A DNA stretch of 64,000 nt from JAGQPD01 sp020426865 (GCA_041399065.1 JAWKTN010000009.1:310001-374000); one strand, 5' to 3'. Shown: positions 44,918 through 54,751, counted from the stretch's first letter. Translations and numbers: made by a program. Notes: generated by a model from the letters alone, not told the origin.

Positions 44918-45679
44918 TCACGTGGTCCCCGCCAATTGTTCGATCACTTCGACCAGTTGACCATAATGTTCACAAACGGCGTCGGCCTCAGTGTCATGTC
45001 GATCGTCAGGACGCGTGGCAGTAAACAAGATTGCTCTCATCCCCAACGCATGCGCCCCCCGCACATCGTTGTGTTCCCGATCGCCAATATGGACCATGCG
45101 TTCGAGTGACGTATTGAGTTCCCGCGAGATTTTTTCGAACATCGAGCGGTGCGGCTTGCTGTAGCCCACTTCATCCGAAAAGGCAAAGCTCTGGAAATAC
45201 GACAACACTCCGTGGTCTTCCAGCAACTTGCGCAGGTAGCGGCCCGGCGTGACGATGGCATCGGAAACAATCGCCAGTCGAAAGCGGCTGGAGAGTTCGG
45301 CAAGGGCCGCTGCACAGCCATCAATCATATTGGGCGGAATGTCGACCTCCATCATCTCGTGGTCGTGCACGACTTGGGCAAAGACATCGTTAGGCAGCGA
45401 GCGGCCAAGCCCTTGAAGTGCCACCCGCAACCGTTCGGCAATCGTCCACGTGACGTGCTGGTCGTGCCAAACTCGATTGAAGGCGGCATCGGCCGTATCG
45501 TACGCCAGCGTAACCGGCGCCAAATCGGTCGGCTGTTGATCGTTCAAGGCTTGCCATAGCAAGTGGCGCCGCTCAAGTCGTTTGCTACGCAGCTGTCGGG
45601 CGGCACGTTTAGGTTCATCGGAATCGTCGTCGACGATCGTATCCCAAAGGTCAAAGGTGATTGCTTCAATCGTACTCAT
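44918..45679 (-). CDS. HAD-superfamily hydrolase
   Basis: 253 residues. HAD motifs in order: ITFDLWDTIVDDD (motif I, D-x-W-D), IVSDA (motif II), GYSKPHRSMFEKI (motif III Lys) and VHIGDREHNDVRGAHALGM (motif IV). The alpha-helical cap (C1 type) lies after motif I, so a small-molecule phosphatase or haloacid dehalogenase-type activity is expected; Trp in DLWD favours the class with HAD-IA/phosphoglycolate-like members. Probable two-gene operon with the downstream amidotransferase. Confidence 0.9.
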   Translation of the reverse strand: MSTIEAITFDLWDTIVDDDSDEPKRAARQLRSKRLERRHLLWQALNDQQPTDLAPVTLAYDTADAAFNRVWHDQHVTWTIAERLRVALQGLGRSLPNDVFAQVVHDHEMMEVDIPPNMIDGCAAALAELSSRFRLAIVSDAIVTPGRYLRKLLEDHGVLSYFQSFAFSDEVGYSKPHRSMFEKISRELNTSLERMVHIGDREHNDVRGAHALGMRAILFTATRPDDRHDTEADAVCEHYGQLVEVIEQLAGTT

Positions 45680-45780
45680 GGCGGTATGTTATCACTAGCA
45701 AGCTTCGTCGGCCAGCGGCGGTCGGCCGCGGATCGGCGTTAGAATTCTATCCCAGATTTCCTCAAGATTGAGAATTACAG

Positions 45781-46554
45781 ATGCGTTTGCCAGATAAAGT
45801 TGCGTTGATCACGGGTGCGTCGAGCGGAATTGGTCGCGAGTCGGCGTTGTTATTTGCGGCCGAGGGGGGGGCGGTCGTAGCGGTGGACGTCAATGACCGG
45901 GGCGGACAGGAAACGGTCGAGATGGTTCGACAGCAGGGGGGGCGGGCGGTCTACGTGCACGCCGATGTTTCCGTCGCGTCCGACTGCCAGAAAATGGTTG
46001 AGGAAGCCGAAGCGGCTTTCGGCAAGTTGAATATCTTGTTCAACAACGCGGGTATCATGGATTCCCGGGACGATGATGTAGTGAGCACGGAGGAGGAAGT
46101 TTGGGAACTGACGATGAGGATTAATGCCAAGGGAGTATTCTTGGGATGCAAGGCCGGGGTTCCGGCTTTGTTGCGAGCTGGCGGAGGTTCGATCATCAAC
46201 ACGGCATCCTTCGTGGCCTTGTTGGGCGCGGCGACGCCGCAAGTGGCGTATACGGCTTCCAAGGGTGCGGTACTCTCGATGACTCGCGAATTGGCAGTGA
46301 TTCATGCCCGCCAGAACATTCGCGTCAACGCACTTTGCCCCGGACCGTTGCATACCGAGCTGTTAATGAAATTCTTGAATACCGACGAGAAAAAGCAGCG
46401 CCGGCTGGTCCACATCCCTATGGGGCGATTTGGAGAGGCCAAGGAAATGGCGCAAGCCGCACTTTATTTGGCGAGCGATGAATCATCGTATGTCACAGGC
46501 AGTCAGTTCGTCGTCGACGGCGGCATCACCGCTGCCTATGTAACGCCGCTGTAA
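45781..46554 (+). CDS. Short-chain dehydrogenase/reductase
   Basis: 257 residues with the classic SDR motifs: NAD(P) site ALITGASSGIGRESALLF, NILFNNAGIMDSRDD, catalytic Ser in SIINTASFVALLG, Tyr and Lys in YTASKGAVLS, and ALCPGPLHTELL. Asp in VAVDVND after beta2 suggests NAD preference. It ends SYVTGSQFVVDGGITAAY, as is usual. The substrate is unknown. A headless PEP-CTERM remnant is joined to its 3' end. Confidence 0.93.
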   Translation: MRLPDKVALITGASSGIGRESALLFAAEGGAVVAVDVNDRGGQETVEMVRQQGGRAVYVHADVSVASDCQKMVEEAEAAFGKLNILFNNAGIMDSRDDDVVSTEEEVWELTMRINAKGVFLGCKAGVPALLRAGGGSIINTASFVALLGAATPQVAYTASKGAVLSMTRELAVIHARQNIRVNALCPGPLHTELLMKFLNTDEKKQRRLVHIPMGRFGEAKEMAQAALYLASDESSYVTGSQFVVDGGITAAYVTPL

Positions 46555-46559
46555 TTGTC

Positions 46560-47093
46560 CACGCGGCAGGATTCGCCGGAAAACTTGGCCTGTACATCGA
46601 AGAAGGCATCGATGTGAAAAAACTTGTCGGGCGCAGCTTTCGAGTATTTGACTGGCCAGCGTTTCGTCTAACTGGGGAGTTCGAAATTGAAAGTCCCTAC
46701 GTTTGGGATACGTCGCGGCTCTATACGCAAGGCGAGATAACCTTGGTGTCGTTTTCCGATGTGCTCCCAGGTGACTATAGCCGCGATGGCGCCGTCGATG
46801 CCGCAGACTATACTGTGTGGAAAGACGCGTTTGGTTCGACATCCAATCTGGCGGCAGACGGAAATGGAGACGGATTTGTTGACGTAGCCGATTACACGGT
46901 TTGGAAAGACAATTTCGGGGCTGAAAGAAGTTTTTCTGAGACTCCAAAAGCAACGACTGTGCCAGAGGGAGTCTGGTATTCGTGGCTAATGTGGTCCGCG
47001 CTTGTCGGGATTCGGCATATGGCCTCACCTACGACGCTAATTCAACTCGAAGTTCGCACTCGTCGTCCCCTCCGTCGGAACGTCGAACGTTAA
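46560..47093 (+). pseudogene. C-terminal remnant of a dockerin-like / PEP-CTERM protein
   Basis: A GTG-started frame at 46614 (159 residues) is open further upstream to within the SDR stop region, and reads FAGKLGLYIEEGIDVKKLVG, SFRVFDWPAFRLTGEFEIES, VWDTSRLYTQGEITLVSF. This is the usual end of a planctomycete beta-helix passenger, followed by the EF-hand-like pair (DYSRDGAVDAADYTVWKDAF and DGFVDVADYTVWKDNFG) and a spoiled sorting signal VPEGVWYSWLMWSALVGI without the final Arg run. The signal peptide and passenger are gone and no gene start exists, so this is a remnant left after a deletion that joined it to the SDR gene. Confidence 0.7.
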
Positions 47094-47480
47094 AGCTCCA
47101 GGCTCGCGGTACTTCATTGGAATCTCTTTCCGGCGGACGGTCTTTACGGAGTAATCGTCTTGAACCTCGCCCTGGTAGGTTGCGATGGTTACGATATGAG
47201 CACCGACAACAGCACCGGTGTCACCGTCGAGCGTCTCCAATTCGTAGTGCCCTTATTCGTCGGTAACGCCATACGAGCCAGGGCCGGCCAACAGTGCCTC
47301 TTCGCCGGTGCGACTTGGTTCGAAGACAACGCGAGCCCCGACGACTGGTGTGCCGTTTAGAGGCACTATACCGCTGACCGGTGCCAGGTCGAATTCACTG
47401 CCGCAACCAACGACGCTACCCACAAGGCAGATCGAGAACCAGGCGAGTGAATTGAGGCGAGGAGGCAGCTTCGTGTGCAT
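47037..47480 (-). pseudogene. Carboxypeptidase-like lipoprotein gene with an in-frame TAA
   Basis: Starts MHTKLPPRLNSLAWFSICLV, lipobox-like VGSVVGCGSEF, then SGIVPLNGTPVVGARVVFEP and YGVTDE. A TAA stands at 47255-47253, after which the same frame continues GHYELETLDGDTGAVVGAH to TSANFELN, ending in TAG. The whole is a typical small planctomycete lipoprotein with a carboxypeptidase regulatory-like fold, which normally reads TDExGHYEL here; a single change from AAA or CAA would give the stop. It lies after the DUF1559 gene, the normal partner. Confidence 0.8.
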
Positions 47481-47498
47481 CATGTCGCGTGGCACCAA

Positions 47499-48032
47499 TC
47501 ATTCCAATGCTGCTGCAATTTCGCGGCCGGCGATCGTGACGATACCCTCAGGCGCGACGGTCACCACCTGCGTTGGTACCAGCAACGGGGCAACCTGACC
47601 GTCCGCCGGACACGTTTGGATACTCAATGGTGTTCGCAGCACAGGTCGGTTATCCGGATGCGAGTTATAGAGGTCCATGTTGTATTGATCGAACAGAGCT
47701 TGCTCTTCAATATAGGGCAGAATAAGAATTCCCCAGTTCGCAAACTGCGTTCGCAGGTTCGCGGCGTTGTTACTGGTATGGTACGAACCGTAGGGAAAGG
47801 CACCTGCCGCTCCCTCATAGTTAAACACTGCAAGTCCGAGTTGTTTGAGGTTATTGACACACTGGATTCGTCGCGCCGCATCGCGCGCCGACTGGACGGC
47901 CGGCAACAACAACGCTACCAACAGACCGATGATCGCGATGACGACGAGCAGTTCGACCAAGGTGAACGCGCGGCGCGTTCTTGCCAGCGACGCGTTTTGC
48001 AGCTTCCATCGTACGGATACCATGCCTATCAT
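47499..48032 (-). CDS. DUF1559 pseudopilin-like protein, internally shortened
   Basis: 177 residues. A type IV prepilin-like N-terminus is complete: RRAFTLVELLVVIAIIGLLV followed by LLPAVQSARDAARRIQC, then NLKQLGLAVFNYE and YIEEQALFDQYN. These surface proteins are hugely expanded in planctomycetes but normally have about 300 or more residues, with a middle region around H-x-G-GxxNxLxxDGS. Here the text passes from LSIQTCPADGQVAPLL straight to GIVTIAGREIAAALE, the usual C-terminal end, so about half the protein is missing. It may be non-functional. It starts the cassette with the lipoprotein pseudogene. Confidence 0.8.
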   Translation of the reverse strand: MIGMVSVRWKLQNASLARTRRAFTLVELLVVIAIIGLLVALLLPAVQSARDAARRIQCVNNLKQLGLAVFNYEGAAGAFPYGSYHTSNNAANLRTQFANWGILILPYIEEQALFDQYNMDLYNSHPDNRPVLRTPLSIQTCPADGQVAPLLVPTQVVTVAPEGIVTIAGREIAAALE

Positions 48033-48080
48033 CCTGCCTTGAAAACGTGGCGGGCTACTTCCGTTATCAGACCGCAGGCA

Positions 48081-49800
48081 TCAGCAACGCTGCCGCCGCG
48101 TACTACCCAACAGCATACCGGCTGCCATCAATGACAGCGACAAGGCACACGGTTCAGGTACGGTCGATACAGAGACATTCGTGGCCGAGTTGCCAAAGTC
48201 GTCCTTCCAGACCGTGTAGTCGGCCGCGTCAATCACGCCATTGTTGTTACCGTCCGCTGCCAACTCTGTGGTCGAGCCGAAGGCGTCTTTCCGAATCGTG
48301 TAATCGGCCGCATCGACGGTGCCGTTCTTGTTATAGTCGCCGGCCAAAGTTGGTGGTGATAAAGTGAATTCGCCATAGGCAACCACGCCGATTCTTGTAT
48401 CGCCCCCGGCGAGGTGGAACTCAAACGCAAGATCTTCACTGGCGAGACCACCGGTACTGGCCACGATCCCCAATTCGAAAGCACCGCCAGATTTGACGAG
48501 CGTTTTCGAGCCGGTCAAAAAACGGCGATTGATTTTGGATAGCGGCAGCACCCGTGTTGGGATCAACGAGTAGCACAACGTTGTTCGTAAAGCCGGTATA
48601 CTCGACAATCCCAGGGACGGTCCCCAATCCGTCAACGTGGTAGGAAAAGTTGATCGTCGGAGCGGCCTCGCCGAGCTCATTAGGTGTGAACAAATAACTG
48701 TTTCCCAGGCTCACTTCCGATTCCCCCGAAACGACTCGCGCACCAGACAGGTTCAATTCGCCAAGGTGATTGTCTCCCGGATTGGATTCTTGCCAGCCGC
48801 CTGCCACAGTATCTTGGAAGCTGCTCCACGCCGATGGGTCCAATGCAGCTCCATCAGCCGTGATCAGGTAGCCATCGATGGCGATATCGCGCCCCGCAAT
48901 GAGATTCGCAATGGACATGGAGCCCGAATCGCGATCGATCGACAACACAAGCTGTGCATCCAATACCAGTCGACTGACTTCGCCATGGGTGCCGCCTGTT
49001 TGATTGACAACAAATGCGCCGACACCGGGCGGAGTCCCTCCAATATTGATCGACGAGAACGCACCACTGATGGCCGGTGCGTCGACAAGATCCCATGAAT
49101 CACCGATATTCGGCGATTAGCTGTCGAAGACGACGTTTAGCGAACCGCCCAACACGGCCGGACCGGTCGAACGAAGTACCGAATGACTCGCACCGGTGAT
49201 ACGTTCCGTCAGCGAATGAGTTGCCGTCATGGTAAGGCCACCAAAACTGACGGCGACATCGGGGCCAATGACGGTTGTGTTTCGGCGCAACGTACCGGTT
49301 CCGGCCACGTCGAGAGCCGCCGTTCCACTTCCCCCGACTTGCCCCAACACGATTGAGGAATCGGCTGAACCACCGGAAGACAATGCCTCAGCACCAAGTG
49401 ATCCTCCGTTCGCAACCAACACATGTCCGGCACCGTTCTGACCCACGACGATCTCGCCGGTGGCCACGCCGAACCCGTCGACGCCGACAACCGCCGTAAG
49501 GCTGCCTCCGCTGTCGACCTGCAGCGTCCCCGAATCAGCTGCGGCTTGCCCGAGAATCACACCGCCCGGGGAAGTGGCCAGGCCGTTGACGATGGCCGTA
49601 CCTCCATTGTTGATGATCGCGACTTCGTCGAGCACTCCTTCCGGGATGAATCCGGTATCCCAGTTCGCGGAACTTTCGTATACGTCGTCCTGCCCAACCC
49701 AGAACGTCTGTTGAACTTGTTGCGCCTGCGATGAAGCGTGCAGCAGCGTGTGGCATGCGATGAATGCCACAAGCAATGAGTAAATGTTGTTTTGATGCAT
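48081..49800 (-). pseudogene. PEP-CTERM protein gene with a TAA and a T-run frameshift
   Basis: The gene starts with a signal peptide (NIYSLLVAFIACHTLLHA) and a beta-helix passenger with repeated GGSL and VVGQNGAGHVLV turns, up to SLNVVFDS. At 49119-49117 a TAA interrupts it. The frame then continues SPNIGDSWDLVDAPAISGAF to PNTGAAAIQNQSP. A run of six T (48517-48522, minus strand) then shifts the frame; with five T it continues FLTGSKTLVKSGGAFELGIV to the EF-hand-like pair (DYNKNGTVDAADYTIRKDAF, NGVIDAADYTVWKDDFG) and a normal sorting signal (TVPEPCALSLSLMAAGMLLG, STRRQRC). Two separate lesions make inactivation likely. Confidence 0.88.
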
Positions 49801-50363
49801 GGCTCAAGGACCTTCTCAATCAGTGGAGTGTTGACAAACGAAAGCGAAAGCATGAAATCGATGTCGCCGTCACTATAAGATACTTCTCTGTCCAGGTGAG
49901 CTGTCCCGGAGACTAACCCTCCAACGCGGTCGGCATGGTACACTGAACGTCGAAAAACAGGCGTGCGGCCGTCATAATGCCTGTTAATTCTGACGTCAAG
50001 CAAGCTAATTCAGGGGTTTGAGATTTCACGCCAACTCTCGCCTGTCAAGAAACTCGATGAGACCCGTGTTGGCAGGCAGCGCGTGTTGTGCTTGTGACGC
50101 TGGTCCCGTTTCTGCCCCCTCCCCGCAACCCTTTGTCCCGTCAGGAGTTGCGGCGGGGCGTGATACTCAAGCGACGACTGCTCTACAAAAGTCCTTTCGC
50201 GGGCGAAGGGGTTCGGCGCCGGCACAGTTTTATCACCCAGGCTTCCAGCCGGGCCTTGATCTGAGGGCGATTTGAGCCTGCGATTCCGGTTCAATCAGCA
50301 TCGATCACGAAGTAGAATATGGTACTCGTTTTTTACATCGAACCGCAGGTCAGCCGCAGTATC
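49801..50363. other. Intergenic region before the pduS-like gene
   Basis: About 560 bases between divergent genes. No gene is supported; minus frame 50010-50294 is Arg/Pro-rich and without family likeness. No regulator, BMC gene or encapsulation signal is visible. Confidence 0.4.
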
Positions 50364-51724
50364 ATGCCATCAACGCAATTATTGAATCGGATTCGCAATG
50401 CTGGGGTTGTTGGAGCGGGAGGGGCGGGCTTTCCGACGTATCAAAAGCTGTCGGCAAAGGTGGGTGATCTGATCGTCAATGGCGCGAATGCGAGCCGCTG
50501 CTGGCCAAAGACCGTGCCGCTCTGCTGCACGCGCGTCCGCAGTTGCTTGAGGGGTTGCGGGTGATGCAGGAATTGACGGGGGCGGAAAACGTTACGTTGG
50601 CGGTCAAACACAAAAACGAAGACGTGCTGAAGAGCTATGCCGCTGACTTTGAGCGAACCGGATATCGCCCGTTTGTTTATCCTGATGTTTACCCGGCCGG
50701 GGACGAGTATGTCTTAGTATTCGAAATCACTGGGCGGCGAATACCACCGGGCGGTATTCCGCTTCATGTCGATTGTCTGGTCGACAACGTTGAAACGATC
50801 GTCAATGTCGCCAACGCGGCGGACGGAATGCCGGTTGTGGAAAAGTTCGTTTCGATCTGCGGGGCCGTGCAGCAACCGCTGACGACGGTGGTGCCGATTG
50901 GTGTCAGTATCGCGGAGTGCATTCAGTTGGCCGGTGGGGCCACTGTGGAAGATCCGGTCGTCCTCACCGGGGGTGTCATGATGGGAGGCGTCGCTCTTGA
51001 TCTGACGATCCCCGTAACAAAGACCATGGGCGGCATCATCGTCCTGCCGCGGGACCACTACCTGATTCGACGGAAAACGGCTTCCCAGGCCACCTACACA
51101 CGGATCGGCCACGGTCAGTGTGATCAGTGTTCGCTATGCACCGAGCTCTGTCCGCGATACACGATGGGATACCCGATCCAGCCGCACCTGGTGATGCGTA
51201 CGTTGCTAATGACGGGTGAGGCGAAGCAGCGAGGTAGCCTCTGGGCTCAGTACTGTTGCGAATGCAATATCTGTTCGTTGATTGCCTGTCCCGAACAACT
51301 GGATCCCAAAAATATATGCGTCGACGCCAAGAAGCTGTTGCGAGAGTACGGTCTAACCCGAACGGAAACAGAATTGCAAACACTTTTTGCAGCGCCGCAC
51401 CCAGTACGTAAGGGGCGAGAGATCCCCATCGCGACGCTATACCAACGTTTGGGATTGTCCCAGTACGATCGGCCGGCGGACTTTCATCTGACGAACATGA
51501 AGCCGCGGCAAGTATCCGTGGCGTTGAATTCGCACATTGGACGACCGGCACAGGCAACCGTCGAGGTGGGGGACAGCGTCAAGCGGGGCGAGGTGATAGG
51601 AGCGGTTGCCGGCGACCAGTTGGGTTGTCCGGCGCACGCCAGTATTGACGGCAGAGTGACAGCGGTAACGCCGTCGCACGTCACGATTGCACCCGTAGGT
51701 TCGTCGAATTTGAATAAAGGTTAG
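50364..51724 (+). pseudogene. pduS: PduS-like (RnfC-family) Fe-S flavoprotein with a one-base frameshift
   Basis: The N-terminus MPSTQLLNRIRNAGVVGAGGAGFPTYQKLSAK is that of RnfC/PduS. At 50481-50490 the sequence GGCGCGAATGC gives NGANAS; inserting one G after 50486 gives NGAECEPLLAKDRAALLH, the conserved block, and the rest (from LLEGLRVMQELTGAENVTLA) is open to 51724. Features: flavin site near the N-terminus, a beta-grasp/SLBB region (ETIVNVANAADGMPVVEKFV), two 4Fe-4S motifs (CDQCSLCTELCPR; CCECNICSLIACP) and a barrel-sandwich tail (VEVGDSVKRGEVIGAVAG). PduS is the cobalamin reductase linked with microcompartments. The BMC protein gene starts 3 bases after its stop. Confidence 0.87.
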
Positions 51725-51726
51725 AT

Positions 51727-52299
51727 ATGACTTCCACTGCGAAAGACCATTCGAGTGCCGCTATTGGCATTGTGGAAACGTCCAGTATCGCGAAAGGGTT
51801 TGCGATTGCTGACGCACTGATGAAGGCGGCCAATGTACACATCATCGTCAATCGGACCATCTGTCCCGGAAAATACATGATCCTGATCGGTGGCGGTGTC
51901 GACGCCGTGACGGCCAGCATTGAAACCGGCGTTCGGATCGCGGCACACACGTTGGTAGATCATTTCGTCATACCCAATCTGCACCCAACGGTGTTTCCGG
52001 CGATCAGCGGAGTCAGCCACCAGCCGCAGTTGCGGTCCTTGGGGGTGATCGAGGCGTTCAGTGTTTCGGCGATCATCGAGGCGTCGGATGCGGCCGTAAA
52101 GTCGGCGCAGGTAGAATTGATCACGATCCACTTGGCGATGGCGATTGGTGGAAAAGGGTTTGTGACATTCACCGGAGACGCTGCGTCGGTCGAACAAGCG
52201 GTCGAGGTAGGCGCCGCGGTGGTCGAGCGCCGCGGGCTGCTTGTGGAGAAAGTGGTGATTCATTCGCCGAACAAAGATATCGTGCGAGAATTCATCTAG
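51727..52299 (+). CDS. pduT: PduT-like tandem-BMC shell protein
   Basis: 190 residues made of two BMC domains. First: IGIVETSSIAKGFAIADALM and ANVHIIVNRTICPGKYMILI, where the Cys of ICPGK corresponds to the Cys that holds a central 4Fe-4S cluster in PduT trimers. Second: LGVIEAFSVSAIIEASDAAV and VTFTGDAASVEQAVEVG. The signature IPNLHPTVFPAISGVSH between the domains fits PduT closely. It would let electrons pass across a microcompartment shell. It directly follows the pduS-like gene, but no hexamer shell proteins, pentamer vertices, aldehyde dehydrogenase or diol dehydratase are in the window. Confidence 0.92.
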   Translation: MTSTAKDHSSAAIGIVETSSIAKGFAIADALMKAANVHIIVNRTICPGKYMILIGGGVDAVTASIETGVRIAAHTLVDHFVIPNLHPTVFPAISGVSHQPQLRSLGVIEAFSVSAIIEASDAAVKSAQVELITIHLAMAIGGKGFVTFTGDAASVEQAVEVGAAVVERRGLLVEKVVIHSPNKDIVREFI

Positions 52300-52398
52300 C
52301 CCGACTCGGCCACCGAGTGTTTGTGACTAATACCTCGAACCAACAAGTATTGGCCGGGCGGTGCCGTTGGGTGTCAAGAGTGACCAAAAGAGAATAAG

Positions 52399-52483
<85 letters not shown>

Positions 52484-52552
52484 GGAGCAGTTCCAGTGTC
52501 AGTGATCCAGTCTAAGCGATTCGCTGCGGACGTCAAGCGAGGATCGGGTCGG

Positions 52553-54751
52553 TCAGGGGGACGGGGCCTCCATGGTTTCGCGGTTGTGCATCGGCGTCGA
52601 ACGCTCGGTGGGAATGGCTGAGGCCCGACGACCGGCATAGACGTTACGACGCAATCGAACCACGAAGTACCACAGGACGAACATCACCAGCAGCGTTACT
52701 GCAAATGCCGAGAGGCCTTCGCGTAGTAGACGACGTCCGAGGTCCCGCACTGGCTCGGTGGCTTTGTCGTATTGTTGCTGCACGAGGACGATCAACGAAT
52801 TGACCGTGCCATTGTTCTTATCCTGGCCATCGTCGACATATTTGCTTTCCGTCCCAGGGACTGCCGCGGTGCCCGCCACCCAGCGGCCACGATACTCGGC
52901 TCCCAATTCATCGGTCGATAGCGGATCGGTGATCACGGGCGAATCATTGCCATCAAACTGGTCGACGTCCAGCATGATCTTCCCGAGTCGTTCCGGTAGT
53001 TGGTCTTGTTCTTTCAACAGTTTATCGAACAGTGGGTGCTCGAGAATCGCTCCGCGATTTTGCATGCGGCGGCCATCTACCAGGACAGCAAACCAGGCAT
53101 CGGGTTCGGTATCAGATTGTGAGAATTGGGCGAGACCGCCGTTCTCTACTGTCAACGCCACAACTCCAACAGTCATCCCATCGATGATCACAGGGGTGGA
53201 GATCGCAACCTTCCAAGTATTGGCGGCGGTACTTTTGAATACGGGCGATAGCGTGGTTTCCTGCAATGGTTTCGGTCGAGCGTCGAGGGCCAAGTCGCGC
53301 GGGCCGCCGTGGAAGTACGTCCGGCGTGCGAAATTCTGTCCGGTGACCGATGTCGCGTCTTTTGCAAATACGGATGCCATGAAAGTGCCACTGCTGTCCG
53401 TGACGAACCAGCTGGCTGCCTTCGGCAGAGCGGGATTCGCCAGCGTCCTCTGGAGGTAGTCCTGCAGTTTTTGTCGTGCCGCGTTGTCCAGGAAAACCTG
53501 AGGCACCTCAGCGTTGCTCTTTGCCGATGTGGCCGGCGCGTCTAGCACTGCAAGTTGTTCTCGCAATTGCTGGTCGCCGAGCGCATCGCGCATCAACTGT
53601 TGAAACTCGGGATCGTTGGCCACCTTTTCCACAGCTTGATACCGGTGGTCGATCTCGTCGGCTACTGTTTCCGCCACGAATTGTGCGGCGAATTGATTGC
53701 TTTCCCTCGCCCGTGACGTGACAACGTCTTCCGTTTCACGCATCGCATTTCGGTAGGCTCGATAGCCAAAGAATCCCATCGTCGCCAACAACAACAGCGG
53801 GCCGGCAACACCCAATACCAGAAGCGGTCGGCGGACATGCGACAGTTGCCGGCGCTCCAGCGCCTGCAAGACGCTCTGTACCGTGGGATAACGACGTTCG
53901 GGATCGACCGTCAGGCACCGATCGATAATCTCCGCCAATGCACGGTCCATCCCCGGAACACGACGATGGGCCACAGGACGCGGCGATTTGCGAATGATCG
54001 TCCGATACTTCAGCAGCCGATTCGTCAAATCCCCAGATGCGTCGATCTGCGACAATGCCTCGGTGGTACGAAAAGGCGGTTCGCCAGTGATCATGCAATA
54101 GAGGATCGCCCCCAGTGCATAGACGTCCCATCGAGCATCGGGGACCGCCTCCAAATCCGCCTGCTCCGGGGCCATGTAGAACAACGTCCCCAACGCCGGC
54201 GTCTGTTCGTAACTCAACCGCGATTGACCGAAGTCCGCCAAACGTGGTTTGTGGTCCTGGTCCAACAATACATTTGCCGGCTTTAGGTCGCAGTGAAGCA
54301 CACCTTTCGTATGCGCGTGCGATAGACCCGTTGCAACATCGCGAAAAATCTCCACTGCCTCGCGGACGGTCAGCGTCCCCGCCTCTCGCAATAGGTCATC
54401 CAGCGATCCGTTCTCGATGTACTCCATGACATAATACGGAGGATCGGCGTCCCAACCGACATCCAACAACTGCACCACGTAACGGTCAGCCGACAGGAAG
54501 ACCAACTTCTCTACCTCTCGCGATAGCAGCGACCAGTCGACGCCTCCGCGGTGAGCATAAAACTTGATCGCAACCTGCCGTCCCGTGTTCTGGTCCACGG
54601 CCACCCAGACCTCGCCGTAGGCACCGGCCCCCAAGAACCGTAGCGGTTCGTAGCCAGGTACATCCGTTGGCGGCCGCGTCCGCCGCTCGCTCAGCTGCGA
54701 CGCCCGTTGGCGGGCCTCCTCCGATTGATATTGCGTATGGTCAGATGACAT
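52553..54751 (-). CDS. Ser/Thr protein kinase with C-terminal dCache-like extracytoplasmic sensor
   Basis: 732 residues. Kinase domain at about 35-320: GAGAYGEVWVAVD, Lys in VAIKFYAHRG, LHCDLKPANVLLD (Cys in place of Arg, a non-RD kinase), LADFGQSRL and GTLFYMAPEQA. A helix near 325-345 (LLVLGVAGPLLLLATMGFFG) leads to a region of about 310 residues with dCache/CHASE-type marks (VTDSSGTFMASVFAKDATSV, NFARRTYFHGG, VAISTPVIIDGMTVGVVALTV), ended by a second helix (LSAFAVTLLVMFVLWYFVV) and a short basic tail. The order kinase, helix, Cache, helix reverses the usual receptor layout. It would sense a small ligand outside and phosphorylate inside. Confidence 0.92.
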   Translation of the reverse strand: MSSDHTQYQSEEARQRASQLSERRTRPPTDVPGYEPLRFLGAGAYGEVWVAVDQNTGRQVAIKFYAHRGGVDWSLLSREVEKLVFLSADRYVVQLLDVGWDADPPYYVMEYIENGSLDDLLREAGTLTVREAVEIFRDVATGLSHAHTKGVLHCDLKPANVLLDQDHKPRLADFGQSRLSYEQTPALGTLFYMAPEQADLEAVPDARWDVYALGAILYCMITGEPPFRTTEALSQIDASGDLTNRLLKYRTIIRKSPRPVAHRRVPGMDRALAEIIDRCLTVDPERRYPTVQSVLQALERRQLSHVRRPLLVLGVAGPLLLLATMGFFGYRAYRNAMRETEDVVTSRARESNQFAAQFVAETVADEIDHRYQAVEKVANDPEFQQLMRDALGDQQLREQLAVLDAPATSAKSNAEVPQVFLDNAARQKLQDYLQRTLANPALPKAASWFVTDSSGTFMASVFAKDATSVTGQNFARRTYFHGGPRDLALDARPKPLQETTLSPVFKSTAANTWKVAISTPVIIDGMTVGVVALTVENGGLAQFSQSDTEPDAWFAVLVDGRRMQNRGAILEHPLFDKLLKEQDQLPERLGKIMLDVDQFDGNDSPVITDPLSTDELGAEYRGRWVAGTAAVPGTESKYVDDGQDKNNGTVNSLIVLVQQQYDKATEPVRDLGRRLLREGLSAFAVTLLVMFVLWYFVVRLRRNVYAGRRASAIPTERSTPMHNRETMEAPSP

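Noticed and set aside
50010..50294. 94-codon minus-strand frame before the pduS-like gene
   Set aside because: Arg/Pro-rich, no ribosome site, no likeness to any family; treated as intergenic.
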